From: Hyaloperonospora brassicae
Taxonomy: Eukaryota > Oomycota > Peronosporomycetes > Peronosporales > Peronosporaceae
DNA length: 64,000 nt
NCBI GenBank assembly: GCA_947650285.1
Contig: CANTFL010000873.1
Span: 124,001 to 188,000, forward strand
Direction of reading: 5' to 3'
Both the position numbers and the translations under genes were made by a program. This document shows, piece after piece, positions 9,239-20,006 of the stretch. The first letter of the stretch is position 1, and each line of letters starts with the position of its first letter. The notes under the pieces are model-generated. The model was not told the DNA's origin. It did not search any database and saw only the letters and a program-made list of their open reading frames with translations.

Positions 9239-9927
9239 CAACAGAATGAAGAATCGACCGTTTCGGTCGTTAGTGGGATCGCTGCTGTATGTGGCAACAT
9301 GCACACGACCAGATATTGCGTACGCAGTATGTCAGCTGAGTCGTCATTTGGAATTTCCGCACGAAGAGCACTGAAATGCAGCGATTCGAGTGTTACGATA
9401 TCTGAAGACGACACAGAGCAAAGGAATTTGCTATGAAGGAGTTTCAGGTGACCTTCAGCTGAGTGCGTACACGGATGCGGAGTGGGCAAGCAACAAGTGC
9501 AATCGCAGATCGATTTCGGAAGTTTTAATCATGATTAATGGCGCACCTGTGGTTTTCAAGTCGAAGATGCAGCAGAGCGTGTCACTGAGCACGGCAGAAG
9601 CAGAGTATATGGCTCTTTCTTTGTGTGTACAAGAGGTGCTGTGGACAAGAAGTCTACTCAAGAAGATACAAGTGCAGGTTGATTATGCTATCACGGTTCA
9701 TGAAGACAACTAGAGTACAATCGCTATCGCTAAGAACGACGGCTATCAAAGTCGAGCGAAACATATCGACATTAGATACCATTTGGTGCGCGAACAAGTG
9801 AAGGGCAAGATTTTAAGCTAAAGTATACTGAAACCAAGTCACAGCTAGCCGATTTCCTGACCAAACCAATTTCGACGAAGAAGTTCGAGATGTTGGTTGA
9901 CAAGGCCAAGATCAGAGACTTCTAGTC
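9239..9927 (+). pseudogene. pol: Copia RT thumb and RNase H (copy 1)
   Basis: The shifted frame carries R-S-L-V-G-S-L-L-Y-V and T-R-P-D-I-A-Y-A-V, then after a TGA at 9372-9374 the RNase H core (A-Y-T-D-A-E-W, S-L-S-T-A-E-A-E-Y). A TAG follows at 9711-9713, and a last frameshift near 9808 precedes the L-A-D-F-L-T-K-P end of the polyprotein. The TGA and TAG are shared with copy 2 (31028-31030 and 30689-30691). RNase H would remove template RNA during cDNA synthesis. Confidence 0.82.
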
Positions 9928-9936
9928 GAGGGGGAG
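9928..9936 (+). promoter_or_regulatory. Copia polypurine tract (copy 1)
   Basis: The nine-base purine run GAGGGGGAG stands immediately before the LTR and after the polyprotein end. It is the expected plus-strand primer site and is conserved in copy 2 at 30466-30474. Confidence 0.75.
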
Positions 9937-10179
9937 TATTGGTAATGTTGTTGTACGGGGTACTAGTGACCACATAGCAAGGACGAAACGGCATGATTGT
10001 GTGTAACGATGGGATCGGCTGATCGTTTTGCAACTGACACGCAGAGTCGTTATCGATAGGCTTAGAGTAGTAAAACAAGACGAACTAAGGACCTAGGTAG
10101 ATGATAATTCCCTTTCCATTTGACCTTCTTCTTAGCGTTTCTACTCTACATCGTCCTTGGCTGCTGCCAAAGGTCAAAA
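9937..10179 (+). repeat. Copia 3' LTR (copy 1), about 243 bp
   Basis: The limits come from comparison with the two copy 2 LTRs (30223-30465 and 34654-34895): homology starts at TATTGGTAATG and stops at GGTCAAAA. No clean TG...CA ends are visible, so each end may be off by a few bases. The copies are almost identical over this length. Confidence 0.85.
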
Positions 10180-12540
10180 GGTAGTCCTCGCCGAGGTCAT
10201 TTGGTTTCACAGTTGCAGATTTTAGGGGGTCGCACGCGTACCTAAACACACCTCAACTTCTCTCTCACTAAATACAACAAAGGAAGGCTTCAAACACTAA
10301 ATTCATAGATGTAGTCACTGACGTTCATCGAATATTTAGCAAAACATGTGTACTAGTTATAAACTTTATGCAGCATTTTGGTGTATCCTTGTGGGCGGTT
10401 TTATTGCAATGAATGAATTTGAAACATTCTTCCGCAGTCTCACGCCTATCCTGCCGCATTGAGACTTGGATTGTCATTTTTCTTTTCAGTTGTAAGAGTC
10501 GTGACCTCCGAAGTCGCCATCAATCGTATTACTCTTCTAGTTATAGTCAGTGTGTACTTGTTATAGCACGCCGTCACTTTCAGTGATCGCAAGTTGATTC
10601 CCGACTGCCACGTCTTCTCTTTAAGTAGCGAAGTCGGATCTCAATATATGAATACCTTATATAGAAGTTATATTCAGAAACCCACTCGTTTGGTTGACTG
10701 GGTTAAGCTATTTATTTGGGATGACGTAGCGACCGGATTATGTGGACGTTCCCATCTCTTTATTATTGCATAATCTAGCCAGCCTAAAGCTCGAAGTGTC
10801 GTCTGATTTTAGCAGAACCATCCGCATAAGGTTTTACAAGGATGGGTACAACTAATGTCTGCAATGCTATTTAGTTTTCTGTATCATTGGTGCGACGTTA
10901 CATATACACGCTTAAAACTTATTATGTTCCGCTCTTCTAACTGCAAGACTGATGCCTAGACTGCCGACTATCCGCCACAACTATTAGGCGCCGATGATTG
11001 CTGGTTCATGTGCAAGCTAGTCTGAACGGACATGCAATTTACTATTTACGCGACCGATTTTGATGTCAGAAGTGGCCACCTCAATGCGGCTCATTTTGAT
11101 GTACCTCGCTGAATCCGAAAGGTATGATAATGTTCAGATGTCGATGGTGAGAAATAAATCTGTACTAATTCCTGCCATTGTGTCATACGTTGCAGGACAG
11201 ACACATGCTACGATCTAGTATTTGCAACATGAAGGCTTCACTGTCACTATTACCTGCTATTATAGATCATTGGTACCATCGACTAGACGGCCCCTTCCAG
11301 AACGTCCGCCCGTTGACTTTTGAGGCAGCATATGACGCAAAATGCGGCGTCTGCAAGCACTCGAGGCGAAAGCCTCTTTACTGACGAAGACACGTTGCAA
11401 GTAAATTGCTCTGTTTGGGATTCTTAAGTGAAATTGATGGGGCTGGGCCTTGATTTAGAGCTTCGCTTCTGTAATTAGAACAAATTTGCGCTGTTGATCC
11501 GCTTGCGACGTCTTGGCTCGAAAACGTTGCTTTATCACCTACGTTTTAAATGAAAACTGTCTTTCATATAACGACGCTTATGTACCAAGAGCATTCACAT
11601 CAGTCTGGGGAACACTGGCGTAAAATCATCATCGCATTCTAATGCAGCACATAAGTTCTTGGTTTGTATGGTGAGACCGATAGCGACGCCCCCCGGGATG
11701 TAGTTTTGATCGAGCAAATGCGAGCAATATGACGACGCAGAGTCAATGTACTAGTTATCCGGAGTCCAGCCTTACGCTTACAATAAAGATTATGACAGAA
11801 GATGCAATTCTACCTAAACAAGGAAAAATCCCACTGAGATTCTTTATGCGACACCCCACTTTTGAAAGCGAAGATACTCTACGTTCAGCGCAACAATTGC
11901 GAGGAGCACGTGCCTGACCATAAGACGATCGGAATGTAACTGAAGAGGCGCGACACACGAATGCCTCGTCACCGCACTAGCGCCTTGTTGTGTCTGGATA
12001 CTATATGTTGTGTCTGCTGGTGAGACCGCGTCACATGCTTAACAAAGCAAGTTAGCAAGTGGTGTAAGCACCGCTCGTACTTGGTATAGCTATGTATGTA
12101 TACAAAATAAGTCTAGGCTTTGGATGCAACCAACACTTTCTTTAAGCTTGCTTGCGTTTAGTTGCCATAAGAGCAAGTAGACAAAAAGTGCCAAAGTAGA
12201 ATATGCTTCGAGCAACAACGTTTGGCTTACATGAGAAACGAGCGCATGAGTGAACATTCGGAATGGCCCGACGTGCTAGGACATACGCGACAGCCGTCCA
12301 GCTATGCCGCACGAAGGGGCATGATATTCTTGTCCTTACTCGTCCGAATCAAACAGATGCTAGAAAAAGACAAGCAGAGCTTTACTTCGAAGTTCACAAG
12401 ACAGAGACACTCCAATGCGTCAATTTAATCATACCTTGTCGACTTTTGCGCCTAGATTCTTCACTCCTTTTGTTGCTCTACTCCTTCGTCATCGTCCGCC
12501 TTATCATCTTTCGTCCCAACTAGAATTGTCGTGACCTATC
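10180..12540. other. Unassigned spacer between copia copy 1 and gypsy copy 2
   Basis: About 2.4 kb without a recognisable gene or repeat. Open frames are short (under 90 codons), start in arbitrary places and show no familiar motif. The hairpin tiling seen in the gypsy element is absent. It may be old, mutated repeat DNA. Confidence 0.6.
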
Positions 12541-12545
12541 TGTTC
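12541..12545. repeat. Target site duplication, left of gypsy copy 2
   Basis: TGTTC directly precedes the 5' LTR and is repeated at 20531-20535 directly after the 3' LTR. Five base pairs is the usual duplication made by Ty3/gypsy integrases. Confidence 0.93.
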
Positions 12546-12936
12546 TGTAACGGGGCAGCTCGTTAAATGAAATTGTCACTTTAAGGAAAGTGACAATAAA
12601 GAATATAAAGATGGATATTCTTTAAACAATATCACCAAAGTGGTGATATTGAAGGGTCGACCAAAGGGTCTGTTCATTGGTTGATATCGTGATGATATCA
12701 ACCCACCAATCGCCGCAAGACGCGCGCAATGAGTGGTGACGAGACGTCACCATACATGCAGTTATATTAGTATAATTGAATTAAGTCAAACGAAGAGACA
12801 GTAGTTTAAAGACTTACTTATATTAATATAACAGTTCTACTTTTACCCTACCTAGGCTTCCTCGCTTGCCACGTGTACGTCCGTCGGGGCACCCAAATCC
12901 CTTGCGTTAAGTTACGCAAGGGTGTGCCCCGTTACA
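12546..12936 (+). repeat. Gypsy 5' LTR (copy 2), 391 bp
   Basis: Starts TGTAACGGGG and ends CCCCGTTACA. It differs from its own 3' LTR at roughly fourteen sites, including a changed tract around 12770-12785. At those sites it resembles the old remnant at 22095-22416 (for example the CACCATACA and TAATTGAA states). This LTR would carry the element promoter; I could not place a TATA box or initiator with confidence. Confidence 0.95.
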
Positions 12937-12938
12937 CC

Positions 12939-12950
12939 TGGTAGCACTTT
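12939..12950 (+). promoter_or_regulatory. Putative primer binding site
   Basis: TGGTAGCACTTT lies two bases after the 5' LTR. It begins with TGG, the complement of a tRNA CCA end, in the position of a tRNA primer site for minus-strand synthesis. I cannot assign the tRNA without the host tRNA set. Confidence 0.5.
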
Positions 12951-12980
12951 GTAGTCCTTCCAAGGACCACATCATCCAAC

Positions 12981-14135
12981 ATGAACATGTTGGATGAAGA
13001 ATACACCTTTCACGCCACGCGTGAAGGGTTTACCCATTTGAGTGACATCGAATGGGGTGCGGTAGAACGAATGAGTTCTACCGTAGGCGAACTCGTCGTT
13101 AGCGCCATGTTGGCGTCTCTAGACAGAGACGAACAACATGCCGCTATCGCCAAGTTCATTCAACATGAACTTGCTCTCGAGAGGGAGAAAGTAGCCTTGC
13201 TTCACCAGCAAGGCTCTCAACAGGCCGAGCAGTTGAGAGAACTCGGTGCTCAACAGACGGAGCTGTTGAGACAGCAGCAATTCCATGCTGCTGTGGGCGG
13301 GACGGCGCATGCGCGTCGTCCCGAAGTCATGAAAGTTGACATCTCCACGTACTGTGGAGTCCCGGAAGACTCCCTGTTACTATGGTTTGTCGAACTCGAC
13401 AGATCCCTAAGGGCTCGTCGCGTCGAAGATGAGCATATGAATCTCACATTTGCTCAGACACACTTGGCAGGGCGTGCCAAAACTTGGTCCCTGGGACTCG
13501 AGAGTAGCGACCCACATGTGTTTAGGTCGCTAGATGACTTCAAGTCCCGGCTCAGACAAACGTTTGAGCCGCCACGGGCTGAGTTCAGGGCTCGTTCAGA
13601 GCTCCTGAAACTCAAGCAGGGTAAGCGTGATGTGCACGCTTACGCACAACATATACGACTCCTTGCGAGTAGTATAACTGCTAACCCAGTACATGAACAC
13701 ACGTTGATTACGGTGTTCATGCAAGGGCTCGCAGAAGGGCCCGTCAGGAGTCACCTGTTCCTCCTTGAGCTGAATACGCTGGAAGATGCGATATCAGCCG
13801 CAGAACAGGAAGACTTTAGCATGAGACAGGCTCATGCTAGCTCAAACTCTTATCGTCCACCGAGACGACAAGAGATCGGAGGTCCAGAACCAATGGACCT
13901 CTGCTATGTTGAGAGCGAGAGACCCCGCTCTTCAAACAACAAGCGATTGCAGAGGTGCAATCGCTGTCAGAAGTTAGGGCACTACGCATACGAGTGTAGT
14001 GCTCCACGCCCAGTACCAAACAGTACTGGGCGAAATGGACGACCTTTTGCCAGAAAGGGCAATGGGCGTGGGTCCAGCGCTGTTGCGAAGCCGCAACAGC
14101 GAGACGGACCATCAAAAAATGGTCGGGGTCAGTAG
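12981..14135 (+). CDS. gag: Gypsy gag, complete (copy 2)
   Basis: The 384-residue Gag would form the particle in which reverse transcription takes place. The N-terminal part contains a Gln/Glu/Leu-rich helix (residues about 60-95) likely to be a coiled coil. A retrotransposon gag capsid region follows (residues about 110-270, with W-S-L-G-L-E and the F-E-P-P-R-A-E-F-R-A-R segment). Near the C-terminus are a CCHC knuckle and a Gly/Arg/Lys-rich tail. The ATG at 12981 is the first in frame after the LTR. It sits inside a perfect 12-bp-arm hairpin (12972-12997), which could limit initiation. The stop lies in the hairpin of the frameshift signal. This is the only fully open gene of the element. 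Confidence 0.9.
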   Translation: MNMLDEEYTFHATREGFTHLSDIEWGAVERMSSTVGELVVSAMLASLDRDEQHAAIAKFIQHELALEREKVALLHQQGSQQAEQLRELGAQQTELLRQQQFHAAVGGTAHARRPEVMKVDISTYCGVPEDSLLLWFVELDRSLRARRVEDEHMNLTFAQTHLAGRAKTWSLGLESSDPHVFRSLDDFKSRLRQTFEPPRAEFRARSELLKLKQGKRDVHAYAQHIRLLASSITANPVHEHTLITVFMQGLAEGPVRSHLFLLELNTLEDAISAAEQEDFSMRQAHASSNSYRPPRRQEIGGPEPMDLCYVESERPRSSNNKRLQRCNRCQKLGHYAYECSAPRPVPNSTGRNGRPFARKGNGRGSSAVAKPQQRDGPSKNGRGQ

Positions 14136-14153
14136 GGGCGGAGCGCCCTACTG
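14114..14153 (+). promoter_or_regulatory. Putative -1 ribosomal frameshift signal, gag to pol (copy 2)
   Basis: The slippery heptamer A AAA AAT is at 14114-14120, aligned with the gag codons. A 9-nt spacer follows, then a hairpin at 14130-14153 (arms CAGTAGGG and CCCTACTG) that contains the gag TAG. Gag is in the frame of 12981 and protease is exactly one base back, so a -1 slip at this site would join them without meeting a stop. Confidence 0.68.
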
Positions 14154-14833
14154 ATCCAGCAACCTCAAGAGAATTTGCAAATCTCTTGACGAAAGTTGCT
14201 CCAGATACACAATCTTTGTGTGTCTCTGCACCTGGTGATGACGTTTCGCTCATCACCTTGAAGTTGGAAGCGACAAATGATTTGTCGCTTCGTGCCCTAG
14301 TAGACTGTGGGGCGTCGAACAACTTTGTTCGTCGCCAGTCACTAGAGGGTCGTAGGCTCAAGTTCGTTGAGCGCGTCAATCCCCTCACAAGGATGACGGT
14401 GCGCCTTGCAACAGGCGCATCGATAACCCTTGAGAAACGTGTAGTAGGAATCCACTACACGTTAGAGGGCGAACAGTGCGATAATGACTTCATCGTACTA
14501 GATCTGGATGACAAATTTGATGTCATCCTGGGATAACCTTGGCTCAGAAGGCACGAGCCAAGAGTGAGCTGGCAGCATCGATCCGTGAAGACGCCTGCCG
14601 CTTGTTCATCAGATGGCCATCTGATGAACATCTTGGAGCGTCCACAAGCGTGTGGATGTTCTGCGAGTGAGTGCGATGGCCTCACTTGCGGTACGGTCGT
14701 TAGCACGACTGCACAAGATCACAGTGTAGTTGATCACTACACTGTGGAGCAAGCTCCCGGCGGCTGTACAGAAGTACAGGCGGCGCCGACGGTCCACTAA
14801 TCGAAGAAGTCGAGTGAACCGGGACATGGATGC
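14121..14833 (+). pseudogene. pol: Gypsy protease and spacer (copy 2), two in-frame stops
   Basis: The frame is open from the slippery site through the aspartic protease, active site L-V-D-C-G-A-S, ending V-I-L-G before TAA 14534-14536. The same frame then reads P-W-L-R-R-H-E-P-R-V-S-W, a conserved continuation of gypsy proteases, so the TAA interrupts the domain. A second TAA at 14798-14800 follows in the spacer. Both stops occur at equal positions in copy 1. The apparent protease start at 14186 is only a TTG, consistent with expression by frameshifting and not from a separate start. Confidence 0.8.
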
Positions 14834-17800
14834 ATGCCTAGCGGGCAGCATCTTAGACAAAAGAAACCTGTTGCCCCCAAAGGGCAACATGGAAATCCTA
14901 GATCGACTGGAGAGTCGACCGTACAGGGATGGTGGCTGACTGTGGTTGCACAGCCACATTCGGAAGACGTCGAGGGAATAAGTCCCCACGTACTTGAGGA
15001 AGGAATTCCTCAAGAGTCACTTGCTGAAGGATTAGGCCTTCAGCAACCTGTGGAAGCAAGTTCCCAGAAAGAAACCGAGACGTTGAACGTCTTGGTCAAT
15101 GACGGATCAAGTGTAGGCGCTTATACACTTGATCTGATTGTGCCTCCGAAGTTAACTTCGGAGATAACTCAATTGCCAACGCTAGAACCGAAACGGTTCT
15201 TGCGTGATCTGCGTAGTGGCAAAGTCAAGCAGATCTGCATACTAGTCACGGAGGATGAGTATGTGACCGACATTCGGTCGGCTACAGTATTTGCTGAGAA
15301 CGAACGGGTTCTCAGCAGCTCATCGATGGACGAAAGTGTCCTCAATGAGAAGACTCGGATTGAGCGATACACGTCTCAATCCTGGGAGTCATTTCAGGCA
15401 AATCCTTTGTATAAGGATTTGATCGAATTCAGGGATGTGTTCCCTGAATCCGTACCTTGCGAGTTGCCTAAGGACAAAGACACTCGACACGAGATCGAGC
15501 TCAAACCGGGCTCGAAATACTGTGTCATGAAGCAGTGGCCACTGCCTCGTGAACAAGTACTAGCGATCGACAAGTTCTTTGCCGATCGCTTAGCAGCGGG
15601 CCATGTGAGGGAATCAACATCCCCTCACAGCTCTCCGACCATCTGTGTGCGAAAGGCCACAGGAGGGTGGCGGATAGTGCACGCATTCAACAAGTTGAAT
15701 GCTGCAACGGTACCGGCTCAGACGCCGATACCGAGGAAGGACGTAATCATAGATGGTATGTCAAAGAGTACCATCTTTTCGTCCATGGATCTGATGGATG
15801 GATTCTATCAGATCCTGATGCGTGAACGGGACGTCCCGTTCACGGCAGTGAGTACCCCCAGCGGGATGCTGTGGGAGTGGCTAGTGATGCCACAGGGGCT
15901 GAGTAATGCCCCTGCAACATTCAACAGATGTGCAACAAATCTGTTGGGACCGGTGCGAGACTTCGCACCGAGTTACTTCGACGATGTGTTCGTCCATAGC
16001 CGGGCTATGGACGGAAAGACGGACGTTGAAGTCCACCGAACTCACGTTCTTCAGGTTCTTCAACTTATGCTTGCGCATAAGTTGTACGCCAACCTCAAGA
16101 AGTGTATATTCGCGGCGAGCGAAATACCACTTCTTGGGTGCATCGTGGGTAAAAACGGCGTACGCCCTGATCCCGAAAAGATCAAGGCGATCACCGACTG
16201 GCCAGTGCCAGTCGATGTCAAGGGACTAAGGAAGTTCCTTGGTCTTGCGGCGTACTTGCACAAGTACTCGCGCAACTACGCCGAGATGACTGTTCATCTT
16301 TCTTGCTTGCTCAAGAAAAATGTCAAGTGGTCATGGAACGCTGAGTGCCAGCGTTCCTTTGAAGGTATCAAGCAAAGCTTGATGCAATCGCCGATCTTGG
16401 CGATTGCAGATCAGGACAGACCATTTCATGTGGTCTGTGACGCCAGCGATTTCGCAATCGGCTGTGCGTTAATGCAGTTCGATGCAGATGGCGCGGAGCG
16501 CGTCATCTGTTATCAGTCGCGTCAGCTGCAAGCAGCTGAGCGTAATTACCCAGTGCATGACAAGGAACTCCTTGCCATGAAATACGCACTGGCTAAGTTT
16601 CGCGTCTATCTCTTGGGAGATAGACCGTTTGTTGTCTACACGGACCATGCGTCATTACGCACGGCCGTAAACAGCCCACACCTCTCGCAAAGAATGGCGA
16701 GGTGGCTGTCTTTCTTCGCGGAGTATAACTTCTCCGTGGAGTATAAACCGGGACGACTCAATGTCGTCGCGGATGCGCTTTCGCGCCGGCCCGATTTCGA
16801 GCCGGACGCACAATCCAACAGTGAGGATAAGCCCACTGTTGCGACACTGTCAGTCAGTGTCCCGTCGTCAAGTTTACTTGACGACGTACGAAAGGCATAC
16901 GCGGAAGATAATGATCTTCTGCGATTGATGGATCATCTGGTGCATCCATCCAGTAAATCCATGAGGGATTTACCGGCTTTGTACCGATCCTCATCGGATC
17001 GGTATAGTACACGCAACGGATTGCTGTACTATACAGCTGTTGTCGACGACACGCCTCGTGTCGTCGTACCCGCTCATCATGATTTGCGATTGCGCATCAT
17101 GTATGAGTGTCACGATGCCCCAACAAGCGGCCATCGTGGAAGGGAAAAGTCTTACCTCACGGTAAGTCGTGACTTTTACTGGCCCCGCCAGTATCAGTTT
17201 GTTCGCAAGTACATACGTGCTTGCGAGGTTTGTCAACGGGTGAAGCCTAGTCCTTCATCCCGTGCGCCATTGCAGCCTCTGCCTGTTCCGGCAGAGTGCT
17301 GGCAGTCCGTTTCAATGGACTTCGTCTTCGGGATTCCCGAAGACGCTCACAAGAATAATGGTATTCTTGTGTTTGTTGACCGATACAGCAAGATGGTCCA
17401 TCTTGCTGCAGTCCCTGAGTCGATCAAGGCTCGAGGTTGTGCTCGTGTCTTTCTAGACACGGTCTTTAGACTCCACGGGTTACCCCGTGAACTCGTATCC
17501 GACCGTGACCCTCGGTTCACGGCGGAATTTTGGCAAACCGTGTTCCGTACTCTCGGAACACGATTGAAGATGTCCACTTCTGACCATCCAGAAACAGATG
17601 GTCAGACGGAACGTGCGAGCCGTGTCCTCGAAGAGATTCTTCGAGGATATGTCCACTCGTTTCCGAGTTGGAGCGAATTCCTACCCATGGTGGAATTCGC
17701 CATCAATAATTCGGTGCATGCTTCCACACAGCACACACCGTTTTACGTGAATGGCCTACGCCATCCACGAGTGCCCACCCTTATAGAGTGTGACTCTTGG

Positions 17801-18049
17801 ATAAGGGGGGAGGGAATCGCTCGAGCAAAAACCGTTTTGGCTCTTGCTCATCACGTGTCGACGCAAACGTCGTCACGTATGATGCCGATGTCGATCAAGT
17901 CGACATCGATGAAGAAGATCACCTCAAAAATAGCGATGACGCTATTATTGATTCGGATGATGATGAAGATGCTGGTATATTCAGCATCGCCAACGATTAT
18001 GTCAGCGAGGAAGAAGACAACCTCGCTGAAGAAGAGAACAATCTCTTAG
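14834..18049 (+). pseudogene. pol: Gypsy reverse transcriptase, RNase H and integrase (copy 2)
   Basis: This is a 1071-codon open stretch. RT has catalytic Y-F-D-D at residues 381-384. RNase H starts near residue 530 with Asp536. The integrase zinc region begins at His760, and the core triad is Asp829, Asp890 and Glu926 (D-x35-E spacing between the last two). From about 17860 the frame leaves the homologous path and the last 60 residues are out-of-frame read-through; the true continuation is in the frame of 17797. All catalytic residues are present, so enzyme activity might remain if the protein were made, but upstream stops block normal synthesis. The ATG at 14834 is inside the spacer and may be incidental. 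Confidence 0.9.
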
Positions 18050-18873
18050 CAGTGCGCACGAAGCGCACTGACAGACAAAACAAAGAGTCAGCAGAGAACT
18101 TCCTGCTGACTCGAGAAGCGGTAGTCCGTTTCGTTCAGGACTCCATCGCAAATGCGGTGGACCGTCAGAAACGGAACGCAGACAAGAATGGAAGAGCAAA
18201 TGTTCTTTCTTTTAAAGTTAACGACCTAGTACTACTGTCTACGGTAAACCTACCTGGACATGCAGTCACTAGTGTCGGCAGTGGTAAACTACTGCCGAAA
18301 TACATTGGGCCATTTCGAGTGTTGCATCGCAAGGGCAATGCATACACACTCGAATTGCCACGTAGGATGCGCACGCATCCTACGTTTTACGTGGGGAGGC
18401 TTAGGTCGTACTGTCAGTACGAGCCTTCTTCTTCCGATGAAGATAGCCCCCACGTTCAAGAACATCCATCAAGTTCTTGCGTTCGCGCTCCAGACGATCC
18501 GTCTGGTCGCGCAGATATGATACCTCGGTATTCAACCGAGATATCTCCCCGCGAGCTGTCGCCAGCTCGCCGAATAGGGAGCGGACATCCCGCTCGACCT
18601 GAAGCTGCGCTGTGGCATAATCGGCGCGATCCCTCGCCCGATCAGCCTCGTGACCCTTGCGGTTCTTCCGCACGGTATCGGTCAAAGCGTAGCGCCGGTC
18701 GCGCTCGTGCTTCAAGTCATCGCGCAATTCATCGATTGCGCGATCCATCTCGTAAGGGTCGAGATGGTGAACCGAATCATCTGGAGGAGGTTTTTCCTCC
18801 TCCACCACATCCTTTGGTAGATTCTCACGGTGGTCAACGCTTTTTAGTGGAGCTTAATCTTGAACCACCGTGA
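17797..18873 (+). pseudogene. pol: Gypsy integrase C-terminal domain and linker (copy 2)
   Basis: From about 17860 this frame carries an acidic tract (many Asp/Glu), then the GPY/F-like module (Y-I-G-P-F-R-V-L-H-R-K near 18300), then the Ser/Pro/Arg-rich linker. It runs into the start of the chromodomain region and stops at 18873 because of one extra base near 18860 compared with copy 1. Copy 1 shows the same change of frame between core and C-terminal domain, so that break predates both copies. Confidence 0.82.
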
Positions 18874-20006
18874 TGATTCAGGATCAAGGACGAGCTACCT
18901 CGTCCAGTGGCGGGGGTATCCACCATCTTGGAACAGCTGGGAGCCCCGCTCTCAGATGTTGATGGACGTTGAAGGTCTCGTCCGCCAGTATGACGAGACT
19001 CATCCGATTGGTCCTGTGGCCCATCGGTAAACACGCACCCTAGGCGCTTGTAGACGGATTGCAAGTTTGCAATCGCGTCACGCATCTCAGACGAGATGTG
19101 TGCCCTTCCCCAGGGCGAATTTAGGGAGTACACATCCCTATGTGCACGCTGCGAGTTGTCAACACAACTCGCACAAGGGTCTCCCCATGTGAGGCAAGGA
19201 ATGCCTGCCTCACTCGATAAACAATGCAACCGGTACCTAGCACCGGTTGGCGTTCGCCGTTCGAACCTGAGGCGTGTTGCCTCAAGTTTCTTGAGCCACC
19301 CTTCTCGTCCAAAATTCTTGACATTTTGGACGAACGCGTTCCACGCAGCCAAAAGCGATGTTTTGTCACGCTTTTGGTTGCTGTTGTACCATCGATGTCT
19401 AAGGAAGACATCGAGATAAAAGTCTTCTTCAGCGCGAAAGTTCTTCGCGCTGGAGCTCAAGCCGTGAATCTCGGTTGCATCGAATAAGGGTATTCGATGG
19501 TGTTGGTCTGTCTCGTGAGACAGGCTATTGATGAGTTATTCGGGCAAACGTCACGGCTTCAACTCATCACGCTTCACAGTGGTACCCTTGTCGGTACCAC
19601 GGCTCCCAGATTGACGACGGCTCGCGCCATCGTCATCACGCTCGTGCGGAGACGCACGAGCCGGCGGTGGTGAAGAATAGAACTCATCACCCTGATCATC
19701 GTCATCACTGCCGAACAGACTGTGATGCAAATCACGAGTCCGTTCGTTCGGCAGTGGTCTTGGCGAATACTGAGGCGTCGCCGGTGAGCGAGACGCCTCT
19801 GGAGCATTGCCCGAGTCAGACACGTCTGACTCGCCAGAGTAGATGACCTCTACATCAGGGTCATCGTGCGCACGCGGTGTGATACCGCGTGCACCTGCAG
19901 CACCTGTTGCTGCAGGCGAAGAAGGGGCGGCAGACGACGAAGCGTCTGCCGCAGAGGCTTGCACAGCACCAGGCTGTGTGGGTCTTGAGTCACCTCGCAT
20001 AGACAT
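18401..20006 (-). pseudogene. Long antisense ORF of the gypsy element (copy 2)
   Basis: Counterpart of the minus-strand ORF at 4866-6470. The ATG is at 20006. TGA 19551-19553 and TAA 19536-19538 match copy 1. Instead of the third stop, copy 2 has one extra base near 18860, the same base that breaks the chromodomain on the plus strand. The downstream pieces start only at TTG or GTG, so they are best read as parts of one broken gene and not as separate genes. The C-terminal coiled coil (18401-18808) and the acidic N-terminus are conserved between copies. Function unknown; the charge pattern and SUMO-interaction-like motif suggest a nuclear adaptor, which is a guess. Confidence 0.6.
18858..19030 (+). 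pseudogene. Chromodomain, frameshifted (copy 2)
   Basis: The chromodomain segment readable in copy 1 at about 5319-5494 is present here in DNA but displaced into another frame by one extra base (CTTGAA versus TTGAA near 18860). It would end at the TAA at 19028-19030. If copy 2 were the template for new proteins, its integrase would lack the heterochromatin-binding module. Confidence 0.8.

Larger units (their letters stand above)
6992..10179 (+). mobile_element. Ty1/copia element copy 1, right-hand part
   Basis: This is integrase to 3' LTR of a copia-type element that was split by gypsy copy 1. The first codons at 6992 continue the H-x-R-P-T-K-M-L motif of the pre-integrase zinc region, which is uninterrupted in copia copy 2 on the minus strand (near 33390-33420). 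Order is integrase, acidic linker, RT, RNase H, PPT, LTR, as in Pseudoviridae-type elements. The missing gag-protease half should lie left of the window. Several stop codons are identical to those of copy 2. Confidence 0.92.
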
